This document shows, piece by piece, positions 26,236 to 35,651 of a DNA stretch of 64,000 nucleotides (position 1 is the stretch's first letter; each line of letters opens with the position of its first letter). A program made the translations under genes and the position numbers. This DNA comes from Sphingopyxis panaciterrulae (lineage in GTDB: Bacteria; Pseudomonadota; Alphaproteobacteria; Sphingomonadales; Sphingomonadaceae): assembly GCF_014199295.1 (NCBI RefSeq), contig NZ_JACIJH010000010.1:1-64000 (forward strand). Direction: 5' to 3'. The notes beneath the pieces were generated by a model, which did no database searches, had not been told where the DNA came from, and was given only the letters and a program-made list of their open reading frames with translations.

Positions 26236-26768
26236 CCGACGATACGCCACCCAGGGCCGACCGGCGCACCGCGTCGATGATCCGCGTCGATCAGGCGGGC
26301 GAATATGGCGCGACGCGAATCTATGCCGGCCAGCTCGCGGTGATGGGCGACCGCCACCCGATGGCGCGCGAGATCGCGCATATGGCCGAACAGGAAGAGC
26401 GGCACCGGAAATTTTTCGACGCCCTCGTCGCACGGCGCGGTGTGCGGCCGACCGCGCTGCAACCGGTCTGGGACGTCGCGGGCTTCGCGCTCGGCGCCGC
26501 GACCGCCGCGATCGGCCCGCGCGCCGCCATGGCCTGCACCGCAGCGGTCGAGACCGAGATCGACCGCCATTACCGCGAGCAGCTCGACGAACTGGGCGAC
26601 AGCGATCCCGAACTCAGCGATGCGGTCGCCGAATTCCGTGCCGAGGAGCTGGAGCACAAGGCGGCGGCGATCGCCGCGGGAGCGGAAAGCGCGCCCGCCT
26701 ATCCGCTGCTCAGCCTCGCGATCCGCACCGGCTGCCGTGCAGCCATCGCGCTGTCGAAGCGTATCTGA
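26232..26768 (+). CDS. coq7: Demethoxyubiquinone hydroxylase (COQ7 family)
   Basis: Di-iron monooxygenase that hydroxylates demethoxyubiquinone in ubiquinone synthesis. 178 residues with the iron ligands in QAGEYGATRIYAGQ, AEQEERHRKFF, ETEIDRHY and AEELEHKAAA, the two-fold repeated E...ExxH pattern of the family. ATG at 26232 overlaps the dsbB stop, so both share a transcript; both are linked to the quinone pool. Confidence 0.95.
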   Translation: MTDDTPPRADRRTASMIRVDQAGEYGATRIYAGQLAVMGDRHPMAREIAHMAEQEERHRKFFDALVARRGVRPTALQPVWDVAGFALGAATAAIGPRAAMACTAAVETEIDRHYREQLDELGDSDPELSDAVAEFRAEELEHKAAAIAAGAESAPAYPLLSLAIRTGCRAAIALSKRI

Positions 26769-26855
26769 TAGGGATATTTCGCAACGGACGCGCGATGTTC
26801 ATCGGCCATGCAGAGAGCCGATGCCATCCCGCCCGAAACGATGAAGGAAAAGCCG

Positions 26856-27467
26856 ATGATCCGCCTGCCCCTGTTCGCGCTGACCCTCGCCGCCGCCCTG
26901 CCCGCCGCAGCGCAGGAGGCCGAAGGCCCGGCGAACGAAAAGGTCAACCAGGTCATCGTCTATGGCGACGACAAGTGCGAGCCGAGCAGCCCCGACGAGA
27001 TCGTCGTCTGCAACCGCCTGCCGGAGGCCGACCGCTATCGCGTGCCCGAGATTTTTCGCGGCGGCGACCCGCTCGACCCGCGCAACCAGGCGTGGCTGAA
27101 CCGCGTCGTCGCGATGGAGCGCGTCGGCCGTTTCGGCACCGATAGCTGCTCGCCGGTCGGGCTCGGCGGCTTCACCGGCTGCACCCAGCAATTGCTCGCC
27201 AGCGCCAAGGCCGAACGGCAGGCGAAGGACAAGACCGACTGGCAGGCGATGATCGCCGACGAGCGCGCCAAGCGGCTCGCGGGCATCGACGAGGCCGCGG
27301 CAGAGGTACAGGCCGCGGTCGACGCCGAGCAGAAGGCGCTCGAGGAGCGGCAGAAGGCGGCCGAGGAATTGCAGCGGCAGGCGGATGGCGAGACGGCCGC
27401 GCCGCCGGCTCCGGCCCCCGAAACCGCCACGCCCGACGCCGAACCGCTGCCCGAACCGCGTCCCTGA
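26856..27467 (+). CDS. Secreted protein of unknown function with charged C-terminal helix
   Basis: 203 residues: signal peptide (IRLPLFALTLAAALPAAAQ), then a conserved-looking part with KCEPSSPDEIVVCNRLPEADRYRVPE and paired cysteines (DSCSPVGLGGFTGCTQ), an Ala/Glu/Lys-rich helix likely to be coiled coil (about 115-180) and a Pro-rich tail. The ATG at 26856 was preferred because AAGGAAAAG precedes it; two in-frame ATGs lie upstream. The 'VVCNRLPExDRYRVPE' pattern recurs in sphingomonad hypothetical proteins. Function unknown. Confidence 0.8.
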   Translation: MIRLPLFALTLAAALPAAAQEAEGPANEKVNQVIVYGDDKCEPSSPDEIVVCNRLPEADRYRVPEIFRGGDPLDPRNQAWLNRVVAMERVGRFGTDSCSPVGLGGFTGCTQQLLASAKAERQAKDKTDWQAMIADERAKRLAGIDEAAAEVQAAVDAEQKALEERQKAAEELQRQADGETAAPPAPAPETATPDAEPLPEPRP

Positions 27468-27665
27468 GCGGCACCCCTGAGCGGCACCCACGACGTCGTC
27501 GGCCGAATCGAGACGTCGCCGCTTCCGCTTCGCCATCGGCGGCCTTCTCTAATCGTCGCGCGCGCAAAGCCGTCCATCGCTAAGTGCTGGCAGGCGGCGC
27601 TGAAGGGCGCGATGCCCGCCGCGTTCGAGCGGCGATGCCATCGCAGGCTTGCTCTCTAACGCACT

Positions 27666-27678
27666 TTGTGCAATGCAA
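27666..27678 (+). promoter_or_regulatory. TTGTGC-N3-GCAA site upstream of the sugar transferase
   Basis: TTGTGCAATGCAA, about 100 bp before the sugar-transferase ATG. It is nearly identical to the site at 37647-37659 upstream of the phasin gene and fits the TGC-N3-GCA form reported for PhaR operators. The rest of the 309-bp gap 27468-27776 holds no gene that I can support. Confidence 0.45.
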
Positions 27679-27776
27679 AAAACGATACGGGCGAAAAGCG
27701 CGAGGACATGGGGGGCGCAAAACAGGTGACGCCGGGGATCGGAGGGGCGTCGTCAATCCCGGATTGAGAAATAGCC

Positions 27777-29231
27777 ATGAAATTCGATTCCTTGGCCGAC
27801 GCCCCCCGTAGGATTTCGCCGGGTCTGACCGGCCTTTCGCCGTCCCCTGCACCCAAGCTCGACTGGCACGGCGCGATGACCCGACTGACACGATTGGCAA
27901 GCAAGAAGAGGCGCCGCACCATCCTGTCGGCATGGGCGGTGGCGGTCGATCTGGCCGCGATTTCGGCGGCGTTCCTGGTCGCCAGCCTGCTACGCATCGG
28001 CTCGATCGACGAAGATCAGCTCGTCCGCATCCTGGTTTGCATCCTGCCGATCTACATGGGCGTCGCGCTCAACAACCAGAGCCATCATGTGACGACCCTC
28101 CTCAACGACTTCAAGAGCGCCTGGCGCGCGGCGACGGCGCTCGCCTTTGCCGCGGGCGCGATGCTGCTCGTCGCCTTCTTCATGAAGATCGGCGAGGATT
28201 TTTCCCGCCTTCTCTTCGGCGTCGGAACCGTGCTCGCGCTCACCCTGCTGGTCCTGTGGCGCTATGGTCTCGCGCGGATCGGACAGCGCTATCTGGGCGA
28301 TTCGCCGTTCGCCGATCTGTGCATCTATGACGGCGTCGAGCGCAGCGCGCTCAGCGGCGCGGAAGCGATCGACGCCGATGCGGTCGGCCTCTCCTCGCCC
28401 TATCCGAACGATCCCGCGGTGGTCGCCAACCTGGCGCGCGTCGCGCACGGCATGGATCGGGTGATCGTCCACTGCCGGCCGGAACAGCGGACGCAATGGG
28501 CCTTCATGCTGCGGTCGCTCGACGTGCCGAGCGAGATCGTCACGCCCGAACTGACCGACCTTTATCCGCTCGGCATCGGTCGCCGGTCGGGACAGGCCAG
28601 CCTGTTGCTGGGCGGCGGCACCCTGTCGTGGAGCCAGCGCCTGCTCAAACGATCGTTCGACCTGGCCGTTACCGTGCCGGTCCTGCCGCTGCTGCTGCCG
28701 CTGCTGGCGGCCATTGCGCTGGTCGTGAAGCTCGACAGCCCCGGTCCGGCCTTCTTCCGGCAAGAGCGGATCGGCCTTGGCAATCGCAAATTCCATATCC
28801 TGAAGTTCCGCACGATGCGGGTCGAAAGCTGCGACGCCAACGGCGATCAATCGACCTCGCGAGCCGACGACCGGATCACACGGGTCGGCAGTTTCCTCCG
28901 CCGCAGCAGCCTCGACGAGATTCCGCAATTCCTCAATGTCCTGACCGGCAGCATGAGCATCGTCGGCCCCCGCCCGCACGCCATGGGGTCGCGGGCGGAA
29001 AATGCGCTGTTCTGGGATATCGACGATCGCTATTGGCACCGCCATTCGGTCAAGCCGGGCCTGACCGGCCTCGCGCAGGTCCGCGGCTATCGCGGCGCGA
29101 CCGAGATCCGGTCGGACCTGACCAACCGCCTGCAGTCCGATCTCGAATATATCGAGGAATGGTCGCTGCCCACCGACGTCCGGATCATCTTCCAGACCTT
29201 TTCGGTGCTGCTGCACAAAAACGCCTTTTAA
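27777..29231 (+). CDS. Polyprenyl-phosphate sugar-1-phosphate transferase (exopolysaccharide initiation)
   Basis: Membrane enzyme of 484 residues that transfers a sugar phosphate to undecaprenyl phosphate to start exopolysaccharide repeat synthesis. Four N-terminal helices (about 48-165), a Rossmann-like middle (CoA-binding-like, about 180-270), a fifth helix at about 296-322, then the bacterial sugar transferase domain with KFRTMRVES, RRSSLDEIPQFLNVL, SIVGPRPHA and KPGLTGLAQVRGYRG. It stands alone without an EPS cluster in the window. Its TAA shares bases with the convergent dehalogenase stop. Confidence 0.92.
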   Translation: MKFDSLADAPRRISPGLTGLSPSPAPKLDWHGAMTRLTRLASKKRRRTILSAWAVAVDLAAISAAFLVASLLRIGSIDEDQLVRILVCILPIYMGVALNNQSHHVTTLLNDFKSAWRAATALAFAAGAMLLVAFFMKIGEDFSRLLFGVGTVLALTLLVLWRYGLARIGQRYLGDSPFADLCIYDGVERSALSGAEAIDADAVGLSSPYPNDPAVVANLARVAHGMDRVIVHCRPEQRTQWAFMLRSLDVPSEIVTPELTDLYPLGIGRRSGQASLLLGGGTLSWSQRLLKRSFDLAVTVPVLPLLLPLLAAIALVVKLDSPGPAFFRQERIGLGNRKFHILKFRTMRVESCDANGDQSTSRADDRITRVGSFLRRSSLDEIPQFLNVLTGSMSIVGPRPHAMGSRAENALFWDIDDRYWHRHSVKPGLTGLAQVRGYRGATEIRSDLTNRLQSDLEYIEEWSLPTDVRIIFQTFSVLLHKNAF

Positions 29232-30124
29232 GTAGGCGATCGGCCGCCGGCTGCGACGTCGCAAATCGCCGCGACGAAGCCCGCGGGATCATTCTCCTGC
29301 ACGAAATGCCCGCCGCTCAGCGTCCGATGCGCCATGCCGTGCGCGCCGGGCACGCGTTCGGCGAACAGCGCGTCGCCGCCGCGGGTGATGGGGTCGCCGT
29401 CGGTGAAGCAGCAGAGAAAAGGCTTGTCGAACCGCTCGAGCGCCGTCCACGCCCGCTTCTGATCGGGCACCGCGACATTGGCGCCGAGCGGAACGAAGGA
29501 CGGGAAGATCCGCGCCGCGACCTTCGACGCGCGGGTCGGAAAGGGCGCGTCATAGGCGGCGATCTCGGCATCGCTCAGCGCTCGTTTCGCGCCGGCGTTG
29601 ACGATGCGCCCGATCGGAAAGAACGGACTGTAGCGCGAGAAGGCGCGCCAGATCGCGAAGGCGCGCGGCACCGGCTGCCCCTCCGGCAGCCCGCCGTTCG
29701 ACAGCGCGACCCCGGCGAAGCGCTCGGGCATCTCGGCGACGAGGCGCAGGCCGATCAGCGATCCCCAGTCCTGGCACGCGAGGATCATGTTCCGAAGGTC
29801 GAGCGCCTCGATCCACGCACGCATCCACGCAACCTGGCCCGCATAGCTGTAAGCCGCCCGGTCAAGCGGCTTGTCCGAGCGGCCGAAGCCGATCAGGTCG
29901 GGCACCACGGCGCGAAAGCCCGCATCGACGAGCGGCCCGATCATGTGCCGGTAGAGATAGCCCCAGGTCGGTTCGCCGTGCAGCATCAGCACCGGCTGCG
30001 CGTCCGGCGCGCCTTCGTCGACATAATGGACGCGCAGTCCGTCCGATATATCCCGGTATTTCGGCGCATAGGGCCAGTCCGGCAGCGCCGCAAAGCGCTC
30101 GTCCGGCGTGCGATAGACGCGCAT
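29228..30124 (-). CDS. Haloalkane dehalogenase, subfamily I-like
   Basis: Alpha/beta hydrolase of 298 residues that should hydrolyse carbon-halogen bonds to alcohols. Nucleophile Asp119 followed by Trp120 (CQDWGS), halide-side HGEPTW with Glu51, candidate acid Asp244 (DGDPIT) and base His273 (SGGHFVQE). This arrangement matches the DhlA/DhmA-type group rather than LinB. The ATG at 30122-30124 follows GGGGGA; a much longer open frame upstream is a shadow. Substrate range is unknown and some family members have no strong dehalogenase activity. A short palindromic TTAA joins its stop with that of the sugar transferase. Confidence 0.88.
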   Translation of the reverse strand: MRVYRTPDERFAALPDWPYAPKYRDISDGLRVHYVDEGAPDAQPVLMLHGEPTWGYLYRHMIGPLVDAGFRAVVPDLIGFGRSDKPLDRAAYSYAGQVAWMRAWIEALDLRNMILACQDWGSLIGLRLVAEMPERFAGVALSNGGLPEGQPVPRAFAIWRAFSRYSPFFPIGRIVNAGAKRALSDAEIAAYDAPFPTRASKVAARIFPSFVPLGANVAVPDQKRAWTALERFDKPFLCCFTDGDPITRGGDALFAERVPGAHGMAHRTLSGGHFVQENDPAGFVAAICDVAAGGRSPT

Positions 30125-30220
30125 GATGATCTCCCCCACTTTGGTCGCCGTCAGCTTAGGGTGTCGATCCGGCGGTGCAAGCGCTTCCGTTTTCGCGAGC
30201 GTCGTGCCACCTAGCGAAGC

Positions 30221-30811
30221 ATGAGCCGCACCATCCTCGTCTTCTATGGAAGCTATCGCCGCGACCGGCAGGGCATCAAGCTCGCGCGCTGGATCGTCGA
30301 AGCCCTCGCCGCGCGCGGCGACCGCGCCGAACTGGTCGACGCGAAGGCCGTCGACCTGCCGATGCTCGACCGGCGCCACAGCGACTATGGCGAGGGCGAA
30401 GCGCCCGCGGCGATGGACGCGCTCGCAACGGCCATCGCGGCCGCTGACGGCTTCGTCTTCGTCACCGGCGAATATAATGGCGGGCTGCAACCCGGCCTCA
30501 AGAACCTCGTCGACCATTATCTGCCGCAATTCGCGTGGCGGCCGGCGGCGATCGCCTCCTATTCCGCCGGCCCCTTCGCCGGCGTCCGCGCCGCGACCGC
30601 GTGGCGCACGACGCTGGGCGCGATGGGCATGGTCGTGACCTCGACCCCGCTCAGCCTCGCGCGCATCGGCAGCGCATTCGATGCGGACGGCCGGCCGGCG
30701 GGCGAGGACGGGACGCGGATCGCCAAGGCCTTTCCGCGCTTCGCCGACGACCTGTGCTGGTGGGTCAACGCCGCAAGGGCGCAGCGCGCCGCGGACGGCC
30801 CGCCTTTCTAG
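30221..30811 (+). CDS. NAD(P)H-dependent FMN reductase
   Basis: Flavodoxin-fold flavin or quinone reductase of 196 residues. The FMN phosphate loop is GSYRRDRQG (10-18) and the flavin-binding loop is FVTGEYNGGLQPGLKNLVDH. Family members reduce FMN, quinones or azo dyes with NADPH. Divergent from the dehalogenase. Its stop overlaps the stop of the convergent MFS gene (CTAG at 30808-30811). Confidence 0.9.
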   Translation: MSRTILVFYGSYRRDRQGIKLARWIVEALAARGDRAELVDAKAVDLPMLDRRHSDYGEGEAPAAMDALATAIAAADGFVFVTGEYNGGLQPGLKNLVDHYLPQFAWRPAAIASYSAGPFAGVRAATAWRTTLGAMGMVVTSTPLSLARIGSAFDADGRPAGEDGTRIAKAFPRFADDLCWWVNAARAQRAADGPPF

Positions 30812-32115
30812 CCCGACTTGAGCTCGCGCCCGAGGCGCAGGCTCGCGCGCCAGAAGAAGAAGGCGGGGATCAGCCCCAGCCACGCAGCGCCATAGAGGAC
30901 ATAACGCACACTTTCCTCGCCATAGGTCGGCGCGAGCGCGTCGGACAGCACGCCGAACAGGAAGGGCCCGAAACCGAGCCCGATCAGATTCTGCCCGAAC
31001 AGCATGATCGACGCCGCGACCGCGCGCGCCTGCGGCCGCACCAGCCCCTGCACGCAGGCATAGGCGGGGCCGTAATAGGCCGAATTGACGATGCTCGGCA
31101 CGATCAGCAGCGCCATCGCGATCCGCCAATCCTCCATGTGATAGCCCAGGAACAGCAGCGGCGCGACGATCGCCATGCCATAGGCGGGCAGGGTCAGGAT
31201 ATGCCGTTTGTCGCGCCGCCCGAAGATATCCGCCGCCTTGCCGCCCAGCCAGGTGCCGAAGGCGGCCGCCAGCCCGAGGACGACCGCCATCGACAGCCCC
31301 GCCTCGGTCGTCGACAGTCCGTGGCTGCGGATGAAGAAGCTGATCGTCCACAGCGCCTTGCCATAGCCGAGGAAGGCGGTGACCGACGCCGCGATCAGGA
31401 TGTAGACGAAAGCGCGCGAGCCGAAGATCTCGCGCATCGCGGCGCCCGCAGGAAGCCTTGCGGGCGTGGCCGGTGCCTCGGCCGCGCGGCGATGGCGCGG
31501 CTCGCGCAGGAAGAGAAGGACGACGAGCGCGAGGAGCAGCCCCGGCGCGCCGACGAGCATCAGCGCGATGCGCCAGCCATAGAGGTCGTTGACGATGCCG
31601 CCGAGGATCAGCCCGAGCAATGAGCCCACCGGCACGCCAAGACCATAGAAGGCAATCGCCGACGAGCGTTTCTCCGCCGGCACGCTGTCGGTAATCAGCG
31701 AATGGGCGGCGGGCGTGCATCCCGCCTCCCCCACCCCGACGCCGATGCGCGCGAAAAGGAGCTGGACGAAATTCTGCGCGAGACCGCACACCGCGGTCAT
31801 CGCCGACCAGATGGCGAGCGCGAGCGCGATCAGCCGCACCCGGTTCGACCCGTCCCGGTCGGCATGGCGCGCGATCGGAACGCCGAGCAGCGCATAGAAG
31901 ACCGCGAACGCCGGCCCCGCGAGCAGGCCGAGTTCGGTGTCGGTCAGGCCGAGGTCCGCCTTGATCGGCTCGGCCAGGATGTTGACGATCTGCCGGTCGA
32001 GGAAATTGAAGATATAGACGATCAGCAAGATCCACAGCATCGCGCGCGTCTGCGCGGCGGCGCTGTCGGCGGGGGGCGACCCGGCGCCCATCGCAAGAGC
32101 GGGCTTTTCGTTCAT
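30808..32115 (-). CDS. Major facilitator superfamily transporter
   Basis: Inner-membrane transporter of 435 residues with about 12 predicted helices. The intracellular loop 2-3 motif appears as GVPIARHADRDGSNRV and its second-half counterpart as GGKAADIFGRRDKR. The pattern DRQIVNILAEPIKADLGLTDTELGLLAG is typical of the spinster-like MFS group common in sphingomonads. Substrate unknown. It is divergent from the secreted amidase gene, 111 bp apart. Confidence 0.9.
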   Translation of the reverse strand: MNEKPALAMGAGSPPADSAAAQTRAMLWILLIVYIFNFLDRQIVNILAEPIKADLGLTDTELGLLAGPAFAVFYALLGVPIARHADRDGSNRVRLIALALAIWSAMTAVCGLAQNFVQLLFARIGVGVGEAGCTPAAHSLITDSVPAEKRSSAIAFYGLGVPVGSLLGLILGGIVNDLYGWRIALMLVGAPGLLLALVVLLFLREPRHRRAAEAPATPARLPAGAAMREIFGSRAFVYILIAASVTAFLGYGKALWTISFFIRSHGLSTTEAGLSMAVVLGLAAAFGTWLGGKAADIFGRRDKRHILTLPAYGMAIVAPLLFLGYHMEDWRIAMALLIVPSIVNSAYYGPAYACVQGLVRPQARAVAASIMLFGQNLIGLGFGPFLFGVLSDALAPTYGEESVRYVLYGAAWLGLIPAFFFWRASLRLGRELKSG

Positions 32116-32226
32116 TCTTCTCTCCCGCCGCCAAGGAGCAGAGCCGAAGCAAGCCTGTCAATGCCGCTGCGCCGGGGCGAAAATTGCCGCTTGCAATTGC
32201 CGTTACGGCGGCCAAGCCTGCGCGCC

Positions 32227-33813
32227 ATGAGAAAATTTCGCTCGCTCGCCGCGCTGGTGGCCATCGCAACCCTGATCCCGCTTTCGTCCGCCGGCGCGAT
32301 GCCGCCGCCGCTCGCCGACGTCGAGGGCAAGGACGCGGCGAGCCTCGCGGCCGCGATGACGGCGGGCGAGACGAGCAGCGAGGAAATCGTCGCCGCCTAT
32401 CTTCAGCGCATCGCCGAAATCGACGATGCCGGCCCGACGCTCAACGCGGTGATCGCCACCTTCCCCGACGCGATGGCGGTCGCGCGCGAACGCGACGCCG
32501 AGCGCAAGGCGGGCAGGCTGCGCGGGCCGCTCCATGGCATCCCGGTGCTGCTCAAGGACAATATCGAGGCCGCGGGGCCGGTGCCGACGACCGCGGGCTC
32601 GCTCGCGCTAAAGGATAATGTGACGAACCGCGACGCGCCGCTCGTCGCGCGGCTGCGCGAGGCAGGCGCGGTGATCCTCGGCAAGGCCAATCTTTCGGAA
32701 TGGGCGAATATCCGCTCGAACAGCTCGACGAGCGGCTGGAGCGCGGTCGGCGGGCTGACGAAGAACCCCTATGCGCTCGACCGCAACACCTGCGGATCGT
32801 CGGCGGGAAGCGGCGCGGCGATGGCGGCGAGTCTCGCGGCGCTGACGGTCGGCACTGAAACCGACGGCTCGATCACCTGCCCCGCGGGACTGAATGGCAT
32901 CGTCGGTTTCAAGCCCACGGTCGGCCTCGTCAGCCGCACCTTCATCGTGCCGATCAGCCACAGCCAGGACACGGCGGGGCCGATGACGCTGAGCGTGCGC
33001 GACGCCGCCGCGATGCTGAGCGTCATCGCGGGCCGCGATCCCGCCGACCCCGCGACCGCCGAAGCCGACGCGCACAAGGCCGATTTCGTCGCCGCGCTGT
33101 CCCCCGTCGCCCTGAAGGGCAAGCGCATCGGGGTGCTGCGCGACCGCATCGGCACGCGCGCCGACATCGCCGCGCTGTTCGACGCGGCGCTGAAGCAGAT
33201 GGCCGATCTTGGCGCGACGATCGTCGAGATAGAGGATAGCCAGGCCGGTCTCGAAGGGCTCGGCGAAGCCGAATTCGAGGTGCTGATGACCGAGCTCAAG
33301 GCCGACATGGCCGCCTATCTCGGGGGCCTGCCCGCAAAGGACGGGCCAAAGACACTCGCCGACCTGATCGCCTTCAACAAGGCGCACCCGGAGGAGCTGC
33401 GCTGGTTCGACCAGTCGCTGTTCGAGCTGGCCGAGACCAAGGGCGGGCTGGACGATCCCGCCTATCTCAAGGCGAAAGCCAAGGCGGCGCGGCTCGCGGG
33501 GCCCGAGGGGATCGACAGGCTGCTCAAGGATCATGGCGTCGACCTGCTCGTCGGCGTGACCAACGGTCCCGCCTGGACCACCGACCTCGTCAACGGCGAT
33601 CATTATAGCGGCCCGAGCGTCAGCGACCTGCCAGCGGTCGCCGGCTATCCACACCTGACCGTGCCGATGGGCGCGATCGAGGGGTTGCCGGTGGGGCTGT
33701 CCTTCATCGGGCCGAAATGGTCCGACGGCGCGGTACTCGCGGCGGGCTATGCCTATGAGCAGGCGAGCGCCAAGCGGATCGCGCCGACCTATAGGGCGAG
33801 CGTGGCGCCCTAA
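32227..33813 (+). CDS. Secreted amidase-signature hydrolase
   Basis: Ser-cisSer-Lys amide hydrolase of 528 residues. Signal peptide (1-24, ending SSAGA), catalytic Lys110 (VLLKDNIE), cis-Ser in CGSSAGSG (191-192) and nucleophile Ser215 (TDGSITCPAG). Such exported amidases split peptide or aryl amides; the exact substrate is unknown. A larger open frame starts upstream, but the ATG at 32227 gives a clean signal peptide. Confidence 0.92.
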   Translation: MRKFRSLAALVAIATLIPLSSAGAMPPPLADVEGKDAASLAAAMTAGETSSEEIVAAYLQRIAEIDDAGPTLNAVIATFPDAMAVARERDAERKAGRLRGPLHGIPVLLKDNIEAAGPVPTTAGSLALKDNVTNRDAPLVARLREAGAVILGKANLSEWANIRSNSSTSGWSAVGGLTKNPYALDRNTCGSSAGSGAAMAASLAALTVGTETDGSITCPAGLNGIVGFKPTVGLVSRTFIVPISHSQDTAGPMTLSVRDAAAMLSVIAGRDPADPATAEADAHKADFVAALSPVALKGKRIGVLRDRIGTRADIAALFDAALKQMADLGATIVEIEDSQAGLEGLGEAEFEVLMTELKADMAAYLGGLPAKDGPKTLADLIAFNKAHPEELRWFDQSLFELAETKGGLDDPAYLKAKAKAARLAGPEGIDRLLKDHGVDLLVGVTNGPAWTTDLVNGDHYSGPSVSDLPAVAGYPHLTVPMGAIEGLPVGLSFIGPKWSDGAVLAAGYAYEQASAKRIAPTYRASVAP

Positions 33814-33817
33814 AAAC

Positions 33818-33892
33818 GTCATTGCGAGCGAAGCGAAGCAATCCAGAGCGGTTTACGCGCGCGCTGGATTGCTTCGCTTTGCTCGCAATGAC
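33818..33892. repeat. Palindromic repeat, GTCATTGCGAGCGAAGCG family
   Basis: Inverted 29-bp arms at 33818-33846 and 33864-33892 with one mismatch. It fills the gap between convergent amidase and DUF2721 genes and may act as a bidirectional terminator. A decayed relative forms the inner part of 394-566. Confidence 0.9.
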
Positions 33893-33902
33893 GAACCGAA
33901 GA

Positions 33903-34382
33903 CTAACGCCGCTGCTGCTGCCGCCAGCCCATGTCCTCGCCCTCGAGCAGGTCCATCGGTACCTGGATCGCGCGGATGGCGAGGCGGACCTCGAGGAGGA
34001 AGAGCAGCAGCGACACGAGCAGCAGCAGCATCGCGAGCGCGAAGGCCCACGACGCCGCGACGCCGAGGTTGAGGCCGGTGAAGGCCTGGGTGAACAGCAG
34101 CGCGACGAGCAGGCAGACGACGATGCCGCACGCGACCGCGGCGAGGATCGAATTGTTGATGACCCGCATCCGCCGGTCGGCGGCGCGCAATTCGGCGACC
34201 ACCCGCCCATGTTCCTCGCCCTCGGTCTCGGGCCAGCGCGCCATCAGCACCCGCGAGCGGTCGACGACGCGCGACAGCCGCCCCGCGAGCACATTGAGCA
34301 GGCTGCCGGTCGCCACCAGCAGGAACACCGGCGTGACCGACAACTGGATCGTCTGGGCTATCGCGCTCGCGTCGGGGGTCAT
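33903..34382 (-). CDS. DUF2721 membrane protein
   Basis: 159 residues with three predicted helices (about 14-34, 75-97, 107-130), beginning with the DUF2721-type IAQTIQLSVTPVFLLVATGSLL and a charged cytoplasmic loop RLSRVVDRSRVL. Function unknown. It lies 50 bp downstream of the aminotransferase gene on the same strand. Confidence 0.82.
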   Translation of the reverse strand: MTPDASAIAQTIQLSVTPVFLLVATGSLLNVLAGRLSRVVDRSRVLMARWPETEGEEHGRVVAELRAADRRMRVINNSILAAVACGIVVCLLVALLFTQAFTGLNLGVAASWAFALAMLLLLVSLLLFLLEVRLAIRAIQVPMDLLEGEDMGWRQQQRR

Positions 34383-34433
34383 CGCCGCACCATCAAATAG
34401 GGACTGTCCCTATTTATCGCTCCCGGCACGGCA

Positions 34434-35651
34434 TCAGTTCCCGCCTGCGGCGACCGACGGCGTGTTGACGCCGTGCATCGACAGGAATTTGCGGATGTTG
34501 CGCGCCGCCTGGCGGATGCGCTGCTCGTTCTCGACCATCGCAATGCGGACGAAACCCTCGCCATCCTCGCCATAGCCGACCCCCGGCGCGACCGCGACCT
34601 TGGCATGGGTGAGGAGTTGCTTCGAGAATTCGAGGCTGCCCATCTCCCTGAGCGCGGGCGGCAACGGCGCCCAGGCGAACATCGACGCGGGCGGGCTGGG
34701 GATCTCCCAACCGGCGCGGCCGAAGCTTTCGACCATCACGTCGCGGCGCTTCTGATACAGCTCGCGGTTCCGCGCGACGATATCCTGCGGGCCGTTGAGC
34801 GCGGCGCAGGCCGCGGCCTGGATGGGCGTGAAGGCGCCGTAGTCGAGGTAGGATTTGACCCGCGTCATCGCCGCGATCAGGCGCTTGTTGCCGACCGCGA
34901 AGCCCATGCGCCACCCCGCCATCGAATAGGTCTTCGACATCGAGGTGAACTCGACCGCGACGTCCTTGGCGCCGGGCACCTGCAGGATCGAGGGGGTCGG
35001 ATTGCCGTCGTAATAGAGTTCCGAATAGGCGAGGTCGCTGAGGACCCAGACCTTGTTCTCCTTCGCCCAGGCGACGAGCCGCTCGTAGAAGGCGAGGTCG
35101 ACCGCCTCGGCGGTGGGGTTCGACGGATAGTTGACGACGAGGATCGACGGGCGCGGCACGGTGAAGGCCATCGCGCGGTCGAGCGCGCGCCAGTAATTCT
35201 CGTCGGGCGTCGTCGGCACGCTGCGGATCGTCGCCCCGGCGATAATGAAGCCGAAGGTGTGGATCGGATAGCTGGGGTTCGGCGCAAGCACGACGTCGCC
35301 GGGGCCGGTGATCGCGGTCGCGAGGCTCGCGAGCCCTTCCTTCGACCCCATGGTCACGACAACCTCGCTTTCGGGGTCGAGCTCGACGTTGAAACGGCGC
35401 GCATAATAATTGGCCTGCGCGCGGCGGAGGCCCGGAATGCCCTTCGACTGCGAATAGCCGTGCGCGTTCGGCTTCTGCGCGACCTCGCACAGCTTGTCGA
35501 TGACATGCTGCGGCGGCGGCAGGTCGGGGTTGCCCATCCCCAGGTCGATGATGTCCTCGCCCGCCGCGCGTGCTGCCGCTCGCATCGCATTCACTTCGGC
35601 GATGACGTAGGGCGGCAGCCGCTTGATGCGATAGAATTCATCTTCGGACAT
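34434..35651 (-). CDS. PLP-dependent aminotransferase, AlaC / LL-DAP aminotransferase-like
   Basis: Class I/II fold-type I aminotransferase of 405 residues. The PLP lysine is in SMSKTYSMAGWRMG (about 240), with the conserved NYPSNPT block and the aspartate in LSDLAYSELY. The start RIKRLPPYVIAEV and IDLGMGNPDLPPP are typical of the AlaC group, which makes alanine from pyruvate and is often misnamed LL-diaminopimelate aminotransferase. Exact substrate is therefore uncertain. Divergent from phaC. Confidence 0.88.
   Translation of the reverse strand: MSEDEFYRIKRLPPYVIAEVNAMRAAARAAGEDIIDLGMGNPDLPPPQHVIDKLCEVAQKPNAHGYSQSKGIPGLRRAQANYYARRFNVELDPESEVVVTMGSKEGLASLATAITGPGDVVLAPNPSYPIHTFGFIIAGATIRSVPTTPDENYWRALDRAMAFTVPRPSILVVNYPSNPTAEAVDLAFYERLVAWAKENKVWVLSDLAYSELYYDGNPTPSILQVPGAKDVAVEFTSMSKTYSMAGWRMGFAVGNKRLIAAMTRVKSYLDYGAFTPIQAAACAALNGPQDIVARNRELYQKRRDVMVESFGRAGWEIPSPPASMFAWAPLPPALREMGSLEFSKQLLTHAKVAVAPGVGYGEDGEGFVRIAMVENEQRIRQAARNIRKFLSMHGVNTPSVAAGGN

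Noticed and set aside
30125..32269. N-terminal extension of the haloalkane dehalogenase to over 1000 residues
   Set aside because: The extension runs antisense to the FMN reductase and through the MFS gene in another frame; a good ribosome site precedes the ATG at 30124.
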